A stretch of 64,000 nt of DNA from Pseudomonas sp. Fl4BN1 (GTDB lineage: Bacteria > Pseudomonadota > Gammaproteobacteria > Pseudomonadales > Pseudomonadaceae), in the NCBI RefSeq assembly GCF_009908285.1, contig NZ_JAAARM010000017.1:62001-126000 (forward strand). The letters are read 5' to 3'. This document shows, one piece after another, positions 26,400 to 35,029 of the stretch. A model generated the notes under the pieces. The model searched no databases. It was not told the DNA's origin and saw only the letters and a list, made by a program, of their open reading frames with translations. Positions within the stretch are counted from its first letter, which is position 1; every line of letters starts with the position of its first letter. Both the position numbers and the translations under genes were made by a program.

Positions 26400-27320
26400 A
26401 TGGATCTGTTCCAGGCGATGTCGGTGTACGTCAGGGTGGTGGAGGCGGGGAGCATGACTGCTGCTGCCCGCCAATGCGGGATGTCCACCACCATGGTGGG
26501 CATTCACCTCAAGGCCCTGGAGCACCGCCTGGGGCTGCGCCTGCTCAACCGCACCACCCGCCGCCAGCGCCTGACTGAGTTTGGCGCCGAGTATTACCAG
26601 CGCTGCCTGGCGGTGCTGGGGCTGGTGGCGGATTCCGAGCGCCTGGCGGAGCAGGTCCAGGACGAGCCGTCCGGTACCCTGCGGATCACCGCGCCGCTGA
26701 CCTTCGGCACCGAGCGCCTGGCGCCGGCCCTGAGCGAGTTTCGCCAACGCTGCCCCCAGGTCAAGGTGGAACTGACCCTGGCCAACCAGCGTTTCGACCT
26801 GATCGATGGGGCCTTCGACGTGGCCGTCCGCCTGGGCAGCCTGGACACCACGGCGCTGATCGCCCGTCCCATGCAGGACTACACCCTGACCATTTGTGCC
26901 GCGCCGGAGTATCTGGAGCGTTACGGCACGCCGCAGGTGCCGGAGGATTTGCAGCAGCACAACTGCCTGGCGTTTGCCTACCCGGCCGGAGATGAGTGGA
27001 GTTCCACCGCCACCCAGTGGCCGCTGTTGGGCCCGGGCGGAGAGGTGCTGATAGCCGTATCTGGCTCGCTGCTGATCAATACCTCGTCTGGCCTGCATCG
27101 TGCGGCACGGGGCGGACTGGGGGTGGTGATGATGCCTGACGCCCTGGTCGAAGAGGACCTGCAGCAAGGGCGGCTGGTGCCGCTGCTACAGGACTACCAA
27201 CTGCCCCGGCGCTCGATGCATTTGCTCTATGCCCAGGACCGCTACCGCCTGCCCAAACTGCGCAGCTTCGTCGATTTCGCTCTGCAGAAGTGGGGCCGGC
27301 CAGGCCTCAACAACGCCTAG
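26400..27320 (+). CDS. LysR family transcriptional regulator
   Basis: The 306-residue protein has a LysR helix-turn-helix (residues 5-62; AGSMTAAARQCGMSTTMVGIHLKALEHRL) and a periplasmic-binding-protein-like effector domain (90-295). AGGG lies before the ATG at 26400. It is divergent from the aminotransferase gene, 102 bp apart, the usual arrangement for a LysR regulator and its target. Its last four bases overlap the end of the convergent Nudix gene. Confidence 0.85.
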   Translation: MDLFQAMSVYVRVVEAGSMTAAARQCGMSTTMVGIHLKALEHRLGLRLLNRTTRRQRLTEFGAEYYQRCLAVLGLVADSERLAEQVQDEPSGTLRITAPLTFGTERLAPALSEFRQRCPQVKVELTLANQRFDLIDGAFDVAVRLGSLDTTALIARPMQDYTLTICAAPEYLERYGTPQVPEDLQQHNCLAFAYPAGDEWSSTATQWPLLGPGGEVLIAVSGSLLINTSSGLHRAARGGLGVVMMPDALVEEDLQQGRLVPLLQDYQLPRRSMHLLYAQDRYRLPKLRSFVDFALQKWGRPGLNNA

Positions 27321-27823
27321 GCCGACTCGCTGGCCAGCAACATCATGGCCGCTGACAGGGTGTGCCCATCGGTGATCTGGCCGGCGGCAATCATCGCCAG
27401 CAACTCCTGGCGACTGACCCACAGCAGGTTGTCCACTTCGCCATCAGTGGCGGCGGCTTGCTGCTCGCTGATCTGTACCCGGCACACCGCTACCGCGCTG
27501 GCGATCAGCGAGGTGTTGCTGTGCAGCAGGCCCAGCTCGACGACCTGCGACGCCTGCCAGCCGGTTTCCTCCAGCAATTCCCGGGCGGCGGCGTCACAGG
27601 CACTTTCCCCGGCGTCGATGGCGCCCCGGGGAAACTCGATGGACTGGCCGCCGATGGCCCGGCGCCTGAGGTTGACCAGCATCAACCGGCCATCGGCCAG
27701 GGTCGGCACGGCAACCACGCCATTCACTGCCTGGGCTTCCTTGATGATGAAATAGCCGTTCTCGCGGACCACATTGAAGTACGGGGTTTGCAGCAGGCAT
27801 TGGCTGTCGGTGACGGAACTCAT
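27317..27823 (-). CDS. Nudix hydrolase
   Basis: The 168-residue enzyme has a complete Nudix box, G-x5-E-x7-RELLEETGW, in the segment beginning GAIDAGESACDAA. It probably hydrolyses a nucleoside diphosphate derivative such as an ADP-sugar. It starts eight bp after the stop of nrtR and is on the same strand, so it may belong to the NAD-linked operon and act on an NAD breakdown product; that link is inferred from position only. Confidence 0.8.
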   Translation of the reverse strand: MSSVTDSQCLLQTPYFNVVRENGYFIIKEAQAVNGVVAVPTLADGRLMLVNLRRRAIGGQSIEFPRGAIDAGESACDAAARELLEETGWQASQVVELGLLHSNTSLIASAVAVCRVQISEQQAAATDGEVDNLLWVSRQELLAMIAAGQITDGHTLSAAMMLLASESA

Positions 27824-27831
27824 GGGCAGTA

Positions 27832-28539
27832 TCACTCCAGAAAACAACGATCGAATAAGTACAGTTCGCCCGGCTTGAGGTGTTCCACCGTGGCTTGTGG
27901 GCGGCCGCCGTCACCGCTTTTCTTGCGCCCGGTGTCTTGCAGGTAACCGGCGTCGCTCATCTTCAGCAGGCGCTGGCGGATGCTGGTCTTGAGCACGGGC
28001 CGTTGCAGCACCAGGGAGAAGATGCTCACCGCCTCGGGGGCGCTGAATTCGTTGCCGAGAAACATCAGCGGCAGGCTGCTGTACAGGGATTTGGAAAACA
28101 GTCGCTCATGCACCTGGGTCACCAGGCTGTTGTGGTCGAATGGCAGCTTGAAAGCGCCGCTGGCGAGCTCTCCCAGGGCAAAGAAACCCTGTTGCGGGCC
28201 GGGTTCCACCGGGTCGCTGACAATGCCCAGGTAGAAGGTCGAGGACGACCAGCAGCGCGGATCGCGAAAGGCATCGCCGACAGTGCCCACCTGTTCCATC
28301 CAGGCCACGGGCATGTCGACCTTGGCGGAGCGGCGCAGTCGTTCGACCGCGTCCTGCAGGCTGCGGTCCTCGACATCGCCATTGACCACGATGCCTGGCA
28401 ACGCCCAGTGCCCGGCGAAAGGTTCGCTGTCACGTTGATGAAGGAGAATTTCCAGGTCGCTGCGTTCGCGGTTATAGCGCAACAGGCACAGGTCGATGGT
28501 GTGCAGGTAGGCGCTGGGGAGGGTGGGGCGGTCGTGCAT
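27832..28539 (-). CDS. nrtR: NrtR, Nudix-related repressor of NAD synthesis
   Basis: The 235-residue protein has a degenerate Nudix domain (about 10-150; LLHQRDSEPFAGHWALPG, with the catalytic Glu cluster replaced by LQDAVERLRRSAKV) and a C-terminal winged helix (about 160-225; SIRQRLLKMSDAGYLQDTGRKKSG). This is the NrtR layout: the domain senses ADP-ribose or related NAD metabolites and the winged helix binds a palindrome upstream of NAD genes. It lies one bp after nadD2, and two identical boxes occur in the adjacent divergent promoter region. The arrangement matches PA4916-PA4920 of P. aeruginosa. Confidence 0.9.
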   Translation of the reverse strand: MHDRPTLPSAYLHTIDLCLLRYNRERSDLEILLHQRDSEPFAGHWALPGIVVNGDVEDRSLQDAVERLRRSAKVDMPVAWMEQVGTVGDAFRDPRCWSSSTFYLGIVSDPVEPGPQQGFFALGELASGAFKLPFDHNSLVTQVHERLFSKSLYSSLPLMFLGNEFSAPEAVSIFSLVLQRPVLKTSIRQRLLKMSDAGYLQDTGRKKSGDGGRPQATVEHLKPGELYLFDRCFLE

Positions 28540-28540
28540 A

Positions 28541-29086
28541 TCAACTTCCGTGGGCGGCGTAGAGGCCGTAGTTTAGCGGATTCATTCCTGGTGCCAGCCA
28601 TTGGCTGGGCGGTGTTTCGCCGCGGGCCAGGCATTGGCGCAACACCGTGCTGCGTACCCCCGGCTGTTCCTCGATACGCAGGATGGAAAAACGCCTCAAC
28701 AAATCTTCGCCGCGATAGAAGCTCGGCAACCGGCGCGCCACGTCTTCACCCACCACCAGCGCGATGCGTTTGCCGTCCAGGGCCAGGTCGTCCGCCAAAC
28801 GCTGCAGCAGCGTGTAGCTGTAGACCGGGCCGGGGTCGGCCAGGGCCAGTTGTTGCTCCAGCCGGCTCACTGCCAGCTCCGCCGGGCATTCGGCTTGCAG
28901 GTGTTGGGTGATGGCTTGCAACCAGTTCGCACGCTGCCCGAAGTCGGCCATGCGCTTGCCATCCGGGTGGCGGAAGCTGGGCACCACTAGCACCCGACGG
29001 GCGTGACGAGCGGCTTCGAGCATGACCCGGGCATGCCCGGCATGAGGTGGGTTGAAGGCGCCACCATAGAGGGCGAGTTCATACAT
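28541..29086 (-). CDS. nadD2: Nicotinate/nicotinamide mononucleotide adenylyltransferase NadD2
   Basis: The 181-residue nucleotidyltransferase has the ATP-binding motif GGAFNPPHAGH near the N-terminus and the second signature RSTVLRQCL near the C-terminus. It transfers AMP from ATP to NMN or NaMN to form NAD or its deamido form. It heads a transcript with nrtR and probably the Nudix gene. One NrtR-type box lies 17 bp before its start, next to its ribosome binding site (GAGGAAAA), so repression by steric block is likely. Confidence 0.85.
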   Translation of the reverse strand: MYELALYGGAFNPPHAGHARVMLEAARHARRVLVVPSFRHPDGKRMADFGQRANWLQAITQHLQAECPAELAVSRLEQQLALADPGPVYSYTLLQRLADDLALDGKRIALVVGEDVARRLPSFYRGEDLLRRFSILRIEEQPGVRSTVLRQCLARGETPPSQWLAPGMNPLNYGLYAAHGS

Positions 29087-29102
29087 CGGCTTTTCCTCTT
29101 TG

Positions 29103-29119
29103 AGTACATGACGTGTACT
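29103..29119. promoter_or_regulatory. NrtR box 1 (nadD2 side)
   Basis: AGTACATGACGTGTACT: 6-base arms AGTACA/TGTACT around a 5-base centre. It lies 17 bp upstream of the nadD2 start. An identical copy lies 118 bp away on the pncA side. The repeated palindrome within an nrtR-linked divergent promoter is strong evidence that it is the NrtR operator. Confidence 0.85.
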
Positions 29120-29220
29120 TTATCATTGGTTTTTCCAATGGGGTGATTTTTAAGCGCCTATATTTGTATTGATAATTGCTTTTCTGCAGATAAAAAATAA
29201 ACAGGTGGGCTTGCATTGAA

Positions 29221-29237
29221 AGTACATGACGTGTACT
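29221..29237. promoter_or_regulatory. NrtR box 2 (pncA side)
   Basis: Exact second copy of AGTACATGACGTGTACT, followed as in box 1 by TT. It lies 29 bp upstream of the pncA start, so NrtR could repress the pncA-pncB-nadE operon independently or by looping with box 1. Confidence 0.85.
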
Positions 29238-29266
29238 TTGTGTTCCATGCAGAGGAGAGACCCAGC

Positions 29267-29914
29267 ATGAACAGCCAAACGATGAAGACCGCTTCTTTCG
29301 ATGTTGATGCACAAAAAAGCTTCACCCCGCTGTGCCCGGACGAGTTGCCGGTGGCCGAGGGTGAGCGTATCGGTGGCGAGCTGAATTTCATTGCAACCCT
29401 GGCCAGCCTGCGCATCGGCAGCAAGGATGCTCACAGTCCACAGGCCCCCTGGGTAGTTGCCAAGCACGAGCAGATGCTGCAGCCGACCGGCCTGGAGCAC
29501 GCCGACCTGACCTGGGTCAGCCACTGCGTACCGGGCACCGTGGGGTTCACCCTGTTGGACGAGTTGCCGAGCCCTTATGACTACGACTACTTCGTGTGGA
29601 AGGGCGTGGAGCCGGACTTGCACCCTTACGGCGCCTGCTACCACGACCTGCACGGCAAGCTCTCCACCGGGGTCATCGAGTACCTCAACAGTCAGGGCGT
29701 GCAGCGGGTGATCGTCGGCGGCCTGGCCCTGGATTTCTGCGTCAAGACCACCGCCCTGCAACTGGCTGCCGCCGGTTTCAAGGTGATCCTGCATTTGCCG
29801 GCCTGCCGCGCCATCAGCGAAGCGGGTGCGACCCAGGCGATACATGACATGCAACAAGCGGGCATCGCGGTTACCGCGACTCGCGAAGAAACCGCCAGAT
29901 TGGCCAGCGCATAA
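29267..29914 (+). CDS. pncA: Nicotinamidase PncA
   Basis: The 215-residue cysteine hydrolase of the isochorismatase superfamily has the nicotinamidase triad: Asp14 in FDVDAQKSF, Lys112 in YFVWKGVEP and Cys158 in GLALDFCVKTTA. It deaminates nicotinamide to nicotinate. The ATG at 29267 follows GAGGAGAG. It is the first gene of a tight pncA-pncB-nadE operon and lies just downstream of an NrtR box. Confidence 0.9.
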   Translation: MNSQTMKTASFDVDAQKSFTPLCPDELPVAEGERIGGELNFIATLASLRIGSKDAHSPQAPWVVAKHEQMLQPTGLEHADLTWVSHCVPGTVGFTLLDELPSPYDYDYFVWKGVEPDLHPYGACYHDLHGKLSTGVIEYLNSQGVQRVIVGGLALDFCVKTTALQLAAAGFKVILHLPACRAISEAGATQAIHDMQQAGIAVTATREETARLASA

Positions 29915-29924
29915 GGAAAGCCCC

Positions 29925-31154
29925 ATGGAAAGTGCATTCGATCGCAACAACGGCGTGATCCAGAGCCTGCTGGACACCGACTACTACACCTTCACCATGA
30001 TGCAGGCGGTGCTGCACCAGCACCCCAATGTCGATGTCGAGTATCAGTTCATCGTCCGTTCCAAAGAGTCCCTGGTGCACCTGATCCCCGAGATTCGCCA
30101 GGAGCTGGAGAAGCTGGCCGGCCTGCAGATGCGTGAAGGCGAGCAGCGTTTCCTGTTCAGCAAGAAGTTTCGCGAGTACCTGACACCGGATTTCGAACAG
30201 TTCCTTGGCCTGTTCCGTTTCAACCTGCGCTACATCCATGTGGCCGCTGTCGATGGCCAGTTGAGCATTCGTGTGCGTGGCCCGATGTTGCACTGCATCA
30301 TGTTCGAGCAGCCGGTGCTGGCGATGGTCAGCGAGTTGCGCAACCGCGACAAATACCCGGAAGTGGAGCTTGCGGACGTCACTCGCCGGCTCTACCAGAA
30401 ATTCGAATGGCTGGAGAAAAACGCCAGCCAGGAAGAGCTCGCCGAATTTCGTGTCTCGGACTTTTCCACCCGTCGGCGCCTGTCGTTCAAGGCCCAGCGC
30501 GAAGTGGTGAAGATCATGCGCAGCGACTTTCCCGGGGTGTTCGTCGGCACCAGCAACGCCCACCTGGCCTACGAGTTCGACCTGCCGCTGATCGGCACCA
30601 TGGCCCACCAGTGGTTGATGGTGCACCAGCAACTGGGCCGGCTGCGGGAAAGCCAGAACGCCGCCCTGGAAAACTGGGTGCGCGAGTACCGCGGACGCCT
30701 GGGCATTGCCTTGACCGACTGCATCAGCACCGACTTTTTCCTCAAGGATTTCGACCTGTACTTCGCCAAACTGTATGACGGCCTGCGCCAGGATTCCGGT
30801 GACCCGATCGTCTGGGCCGACAAGGTCCTGGCCCGCTACCGCGAGCTGGGCATCGACCCGCGGACCAAGGACCTGATGTTCTCCGACGGCCTGAACTTCG
30901 AGAAATGCCTGCCGATCCTGCGCCACGTGCGTGGCCAGGCCAGGTTCGGTTTCGGCATGGGCACCAGCCTGGCCTGCGACGTCGAGGACGTCGAGCCCCT
31001 GAGCATCGTGATGAAGCTGGTGCGGGTGCACGGCGAGCCGGTGGTGAAGTTCTCCGATGACCCGATCAAGAACGTTTGCGAAGACCCGTCGTTCCTGCGC
31101 TACGCGGCGCAGGTGTTCAGCGTCGACCTTGCCCACTCGCCCCTGGAGGCCTGA
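29925..31154 (+). CDS. pncB: Nicotinate phosphoribosyltransferase PncB
   Basis: The 409-residue enzyme makes nicotinate mononucleotide from nicotinate and PRPP with ATP. The conserved [11 protein letters not shown] segment, [13 protein letters not shown] and the phospho-acceptor His228 in [10 protein letters not shown] identify it. It follows pncA by ten bp and nadE starts one base after its stop, so the salvage path nicotinamide, nicotinate, NaMN, and finally NAD is encoded in order with nadD2 on the divergent arm. Confidence 0.92.
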   Translation: MESAFDRNNGVIQSLLDTDYYTFTMMQAVLHQHPNVDVEYQFIVRSKESLVHLIPEIRQELEKLAGLQMREGEQRFLFSKKFREYLTPDFEQFLGLFRFNLRYIHVAAVDGQLSIRVRGPMLHCIMFEQPVLAMVSELRNRDKYPEVELADVTRRLYQKFEWLEKNASQEELAEFRVSDFSTRRRLSFKAQREVVKIMRSDFPGVFVGTSNAHLAYEFDLPLIGTMAHQWLMVHQQLGRLRESQNAALENWVREYRGRLGIALTDCISTDFFLKDFDLYFAKLYDGLRQDSGDPIVWADKVLARYRELGIDPRTKDLMFSDGLNFEKCLPILRHVRGQARFGFGMGTSLACDVEDVEPLSIVMKLVRVHGEPVVKFSDDPIKNVCEDPSFLRYAAQVFSVDLAHSPLEA

Positions 31155-31155
31155 T

Positions 31156-31983
31156 ATGAGCAACCAAACCCAAGCACGCATTGCCCGGGAACTGGGCATC
31201 GATCGTCAACTGGCCCGCGGTGGCGAGGCGGGCGAAATCGCCCGCCGCGTAGCGTTCATCCAGCAGGTGCTGGGCGAGTCCGGTTGCAAGACCCTGGTGC
31301 TGGGCATCAGCGGCGGCGTCGATTCCCTGGTCGCCGGTCGCCTGTGCCAACTGGCGGTGGAGCAGCTGCGCGGGGCAGGGCACGAGGCCAGGTTTATCGC
31401 CATGCGTTTGCCTTACAAGCACCAGGCCGATGAGCGTGACGCCCAGGCGTCCCTGGATTTCATTCGCCCAGACCAGATCACCACTAGCAACATCGGTGAC
31501 TGCGTTGACGCCCTGATGACCTCGATCCAGAGCGACGACCTGCAGCCCTCGGCGGCACTGACGGATTTTGCCAAGGGCAACGTCAAGGCCCGGGCACGAA
31601 TGCTCGCCCAATACGCCATGGCCAACTTCAACAACGGCCTGGTGGTGGGCACTGATCATGGCGCCGAAGCGCTGATGGGGTTCTTCACCAAATACGGTGA
31701 CGGTGCCTGCGACCTGGCCCCGCTCTCGGGGCTGACCAAGAGCCAGGTGCGGATGCTCGCCGATGCCCTGGGCGCTCCCGGGTATCTGGTGCACAAAGCG
31801 CCCACCGCGGACCTCGAAGAACTGGCACCGGGCAAGCTGGATGAAGAGGCCTATGGCTGCAGCTACCAAGAGATCGATGCCTACCTGATGGGTGAAACGG
31901 TGCCCGATACGGTGCGCAGCCTGATCGAAAACGCCTACACCCGCACTGCCCACAAACGCGCCTTGCCACGCACCCCTGCCTGA
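31156..31983 (+). CDS. nadE: Ammonia-dependent NAD+ synthetase NadE
   Basis: The 275-residue enzyme has the ATP pyrophosphatase P-loop [15 protein letters not shown]. It lacks the N-terminal glutaminase domain of the larger NadE type, so ammonia is the expected nitrogen donor. It converts deamido-NAD to NAD. Other family segments seen are [19 protein letters not shown] and [19 protein letters not shown]. It is the last gene of the NrtR-controlled operon, with REP-like sequence beyond its stop. Confidence 0.92.
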   Translation: MSNQTQARIARELGIDRQLARGGEAGEIARRVAFIQQVLGESGCKTLVLGISGGVDSLVAGRLCQLAVEQLRGAGHEARFIAMRLPYKHQADERDAQASLDFIRPDQITTSNIGDCVDALMTSIQSDDLQPSAALTDFAKGNVKARARMLAQYAMANFNNGLVVGTDHGAEALMGFFTKYGDGACDLAPLSGLTKSQVRMLADALGAPGYLVHKAPTADLEELAPGKLDEEAYGCSYQEIDAYLMGETVPDTVRSLIENAYTRTAHKRALPRTPA

Positions 31984-31994
31984 ATTGAGCAGAT

Positions 31995-32020
31995 TCTTGT
32001 CGGCGCTGGCTTGCCAGCGA
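31995..32020. repeat. REP-like element
   Basis: GGCGCTGGCTTGCCAGCGAAG, the core of the Pseudomonas REP repeats seen several times in this window, lies between nadE and the next gene. Single copy here. Confidence 0.5.
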
Positions 32021-32055
32021 AGAGACCCGCAACCCCGCCTCAACGGGCCAGGCTC

Positions 32056-32505
32056 TCAATCCGGCCATTTCCTCAATGCTGCCCGGCAGTCTTCTGTCAG
32101 CTCGGCCATGTGCTCTTGCACCTCTGGCCAACCCAGCATCTCCAGCGCCTCCCGGGCACCTTGGCGCAGCGGCTGCCATTGCCCATGCTCGAAGCCGTTG
32201 TCCTCAAGAGTCACTCCATAGGCTTGCCGGCATAAGGTTTCACAGGCCTGTAACAAGGCTTGCAATCGCAGGTGCAGTTGTGGCGCCAGATGCGCAGGAA
32301 AGTGCTGCAGATAATCGAGATGGTCTGACCATAGGTTGCACTCGGCGCAGCAGTCGATTGCCTCTCGTTGCTGGTCCGCCTCCAGGACCAGGAACTCCAG
32401 GGCCGGGCCCAGTTCGCCCACCAGGATGATCTTTGAGTATTGCTCCTGGCCGTACCAGGTCCAGATGTTCGAGGCGAGGGCGGCGCCGCGGTCATTGTGG
32501 TTCAC
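32056..32505 (-). CDS. Hypothetical protein, about 149 residues
   Basis: No family was recognised. The predicted protein is helical and acidic, with a Cys pair (IDCCAECNLW) and several His residues and no signal peptide. The GTG at 32505 is chosen because GGAG lies seven bases upstream and the GTGA overlaps the stop of the GFA gene, a sign of translational coupling. The two products may act together, but nothing in the sequence says how. Confidence 0.55.
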   Translation of the reverse strand: MNHNDRGAALASNIWTWYGQEQYSKIILVGELGPALEFLVLEADQQREAIDCCAECNLWSDHLDYLQHFPAHLAPQLHLRLQALLQACETLCRQAYGVTLEDNGFEHGQWQPLRQGAREALEMLGWPEVQEHMAELTEDCRAALRKWPD

Positions 32506-32888
32506 GGAGCGACTCCGGCCTGCCACCAGCGTGGCCGTTTACCGCTGAAGGAGTGATGAGTCGGCATCAGCGCCTTGCGGTTGTTACTGTCGAATGTACC
32601 CAGCAGCAAGGCAATGGTCGGCTCATCGTCGATGGCCCCCAGGGAGCTGCCGCATTGCGAACAGAACGCCCGGCTCGAATAGTCCGATGACCTGTAGGTG
32701 GCTGGCGCGCCGCCGGGGCCGGTCCAGCTCACCTGCTCCCGGGGGAATTCGACCCAGGCCACGGTCAGCGCTCCGCTGTGCCGTTGGCACAGTTTGCACG
32801 AGCAGGTATGGGGGTTGGCGGCGGGGCCTCGGGCCTCGAAACGGATCTGCCCGCACAGGCAGCCACCCTGGTAGATCATTGCGGTCAT
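32502..32888 (-). CDS. GFA family (CENP-V/glutathione-dependent formaldehyde-activating-like) protein
   Basis: The 128-residue zinc protein has the GFA cysteines: GGCLCGQIRFEA, then CSCKLCQRHSG, and AFCSQCGSSLG. The founding member was proposed to speed the reaction of formaldehyde with glutathione, but the activity is doubtful for most relatives. The ATG at 32888 follows AGGGAA. Its proximity to a Fae homologue on the other strand is noteworthy but may be chance. It is coupled to the small gene downstream. Confidence 0.8.
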   Translation of the reverse strand: MTAMIYQGGCLCGQIRFEARGPAANPHTCSCKLCQRHSGALTVAWVEFPREQVSWTGPGGAPATYRSSDYSSRAFCSQCGSSLGAIDDEPTIALLLGTFDSNNRKALMPTHHSFSGKRPRWWQAGVAP

Positions 32889-33013
32889 CACGGCTTCCCT
32901 GGCGCGCTGCAAAATCGAAGGGCGACTCTAGCATGTCCGCCTGCTGGCGCGTCCCCCTCAACGGCTCGGGTTTCGTGGGCGTTGCCAGGGTGTTCGATGA
33001 CGCAGCCCGGACC

Positions 33014-33185
33014 TCAGTCGCGCTCTGCCCGATTCAGGGCGTTGAGCGCCGCGCCGGCCTTGTCCAGCCATTGCTGGCGGGGTTGTGGGCCACGCCGATG
33101 TCGGGTTGCGCCATGAGGCTGATTTCAGCGTCATCGAGCCACACACACCGGGCCAACAGTGCCTTCGGCAGCATGGGGCATGGCG
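33014..33185 (-). pseudogene. Remnant of a TRZ/ATZ-type amidohydrolase (deaminase)
   Basis: On the - strand one frame reads LLARCVWLDDAEISLMAQ followed by PDIGVAHNPASN. This resembles the segment of chlorohydrolase/8-oxoguanine deaminase enzymes around the metal-binding region (H..wld..ei.l.a..g..VaHnP.SN). Directly after, another frame reads RQQWLDKAGAALNALNRAERD and ends at a stop at 33014, which looks like a natural C-terminus. The rest of the gene, including both metal-binding ends, is missing, so this is taken as a deletion scar. Confidence 0.45.
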
Positions 33186-33217
33186 AGCCTGGTCCAAGCT
33201 CCTCGCAAGGCTATGAC

Positions 33218-33243
33218 TAAAGCTCATGGGCGCATGACTTTTA
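33218..33243. promoter_or_regulatory. Dyad upstream of the fae operon
   Basis: The sequence runs TAAAGCTCATGGG then CGCATGACTTTTA; the arms match at 10 of 13 positions, including TAAA/TTTA and CATG/CATG. It lies about 230 bp before the fae start, suitable for a LysR-type activator. Which protein binds is unknown; the LysR gene at 38008-38883 is a candidate. Confidence 0.3.
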
Positions 33244-33300
33244 ATGGTTACGGGCCCCCGCAAGCCCGGTGATACAACAGCGCCAACCCAGCTCATCCAT

Positions 33301-33308
33301 AACAACAA
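33301..33308 (+). promoter_or_regulatory. Candidate Hfq/Crc motif in the fae leader
   Basis: AACAACAA matches AAnAAnAA and lies 164 bp before the fae start. If the transcript begins upstream, Hfq/Crc could repress this catabolic operon when preferred carbon sources are present. The distance from the start codon makes this weaker than the copy before the MFS gene. Confidence 0.25.
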
Positions 33309-33471
33309 AGAGCGTTTGCGCCATGACTCCATCTCTCCCAACCCGGTTTCCGGGTGACCGCTGCGCCCGTTCCGGGCTGCGCTCTTTGAGCTCTACGTTC
33401 GACCCGCTCCGGCCCCAGCGTCGCTGATCCGGTTCGCTCCTTTCCTCTGCGTCCTCAAAGAGTAAGCACCC

Positions 33472-33984
33472 ATGACACCACTCGACCTGTATATCGGTGA
33501 AGGCTTCGAAGGCCCGGGCGTCAACGCCGCCCATATCAATATCCTCATCGGCCCGCGCAACGGTCCCGCCGGGCAGGCTTTCGCCAGCAGCCTGGCTTCG
33601 CCGAGCCAGGGCCACTGCCCGTTCATGGTGATCGCCCAGCCGAACATCCCGGTCAAGCCCATGACCCTGTACGTGAACAAGGCGGCCATCGCCAGCGAGC
33701 TGCACGGCAACGCCACCTGGGGCGCGTCCCAGGCCGGGATTGCCAAGGCGGTGCTGGAGGCCTTGCTGGACGGCACCTTGCCGGCCGAAGCCGAAGACCA
33801 ATGGGCCATCGTCACCGCCAACTGGGTCAACCCGGCCTGCGACGACCTGGATGCGGTCTACCTGAACAACTACAACGCCTGCCGCACAGCGATTCGCGCG
33901 GCCCTGGCCGGCAAGCCCGAACGCGCCCAACTGGCCGACGTGGTGAACCAGATCAGCAACCCGTTCTACACCCCCAAAGCCTGA
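33472..33984 (+). CDS. Formaldehyde-activating enzyme (Fae) homologue
   Basis: The 170-residue protein matches Fae along its length: GEGFEGPGVNAAHINILIGPR with His21 at the place of the catalytic His of methylotroph Fae, then PAGQAFASSL, IPVKPMTLYVNKAAI and the AGIAKAVLEALLDGTLP helix. Fae condenses formaldehyde with tetrahydromethanopterin. Pseudomonads are not known to make that cofactor and no such genes are in the window, so the true reaction may differ. It heads a tight operon with an aldo/keto reductase, an aldehyde dehydrogenase and an MFS transporter. Confidence 0.8.
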   Translation: MTPLDLYIGEGFEGPGVNAAHINILIGPRNGPAGQAFASSLASPSQGHCPFMVIAQPNIPVKPMTLYVNKAAIASELHGNATWGASQAGIAKAVLEALLDGTLPAEAEDQWAIVTANWVNPACDDLDAVYLNNYNACRTAIRAALAGKPERAQLADVVNQISNPFYTPKA

Positions 33985-33994
33985 GGAGCAGCGC

Positions 33995-35029
33995 ATGCAA
34001 TACATTCGTTTGGGCCATTCCGGCCTGCAAGTCTCGCGCCTGTGCCTGGGCACCATGAACATGGGCACTCCGGACTGGAAACCCTGGATCTTCGATGAAA
34101 AGCAAAGCGAGCCGATCGTCGCGCACGCCCTGGATCACGGGGTGAATTTCATCGACCTGGCGGATTTCTATTCCGCCGGCGTCGGTGAGCAAGTGGTGGG
34201 GCGCATCGTCAAGCGCCTGGCCCGCCGCGAGGACCTGGTGATCACCACCAAGGTCGGCTACGGCACCCGCAGCGGGATCAACGCCAGCGGCCATTCGCGC
34301 AAGCACATCCTCGACAGCATCGATGCCTCGCTCAAGCGCCTGGACATGGATTACGTCGATGTCTTCATGCTGCATTACTTCGATGTGAACACCCCGGTGG
34401 AAGAGACCATGAGCGCGATGAACGACATCGTGCGCGCCGGCAAGGCCCGCTACATCGGCGTGTCCACCATGCTCGCCGGGCAACTGGCGAAGATCCTCAT
34501 GGCCTGCGAGCGCAACGGCTGGGTCAAGCCGATCAACATGCAGCTGCAACTGAACTGTGCCTACCGCGAGGAAGAGCGCGAGATGATCCCGTTCTGCCGC
34601 GACCAGGGCCTCGGTGTGTCGGTGTTCAGCCCGCTGGCCCGAGGGCTGCTCACCGGCGACGTGCAGTCGACCCGCAATCAGACCGACTTCTTCACCCAGC
34701 AGATGTACAGCGACGAAGCCTCGCTGCAGATCGCCCATTCGGTGCAGCGTGTGGCCCGTGCCCGTGGCGTACCCAATGCGCAGATCGCCCAGGCCTGGGT
34801 GCTCAACCATTCGGGTGTCGATTGCATGCTGGTGGGGGCCGACACCACCGAACAGTTCGACAGTGCCCTGGCGGCCCTCGATACGCCGCTGGATGCCGAG
34901 GAGCTGCACGAGCTGGAGCGCAACTACACCCCGTGCGATGTGATCAACGATTACACCGCAGGCTGTCGCATCCTGCGCAGTGCCCGTCCGGGCCTTGAGC
35001 GCTTCACCCTGACCGAGGCCGTGGCATGA
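33995..35029 (+). CDS. Aldo/keto reductase
   Basis: The 344-residue enzyme is a TIM-barrel NADPH oxidoreductase with the AKR tetrad in FIDLADFYSAG (Asp and Tyr), VITTKVGYG (Lys) and VFMLHYFD (His). The C-terminal PNAQIAQAWVLNH and LVGADTTEQFDSAL segments bind the nucleotide. It lies ten bp after fae and overlaps the next gene by four bases (ATGA), so it is translationally coupled to the aldehyde dehydrogenase. It probably reduces or oxidises the carbonyl intermediate of the pathway. Confidence 0.88.
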   Translation: MQYIRLGHSGLQVSRLCLGTMNMGTPDWKPWIFDEKQSEPIVAHALDHGVNFIDLADFYSAGVGEQVVGRIVKRLARREDLVITTKVGYGTRSGINASGHSRKHILDSIDASLKRLDMDYVDVFMLHYFDVNTPVEETMSAMNDIVRAGKARYIGVSTMLAGQLAKILMACERNGWVKPINMQLQLNCAYREEEREMIPFCRDQGLGVSVFSPLARGLLTGDVQSTRNQTDFFTQQMYSDEASLQIAHSVQRVARARGVPNAQIAQAWVLNHSGVDCMLVGADTTEQFDSALAALDTPLDAEELHELERNYTPCDVINDYTAGCRILRSARPGLERFTLTEAVA

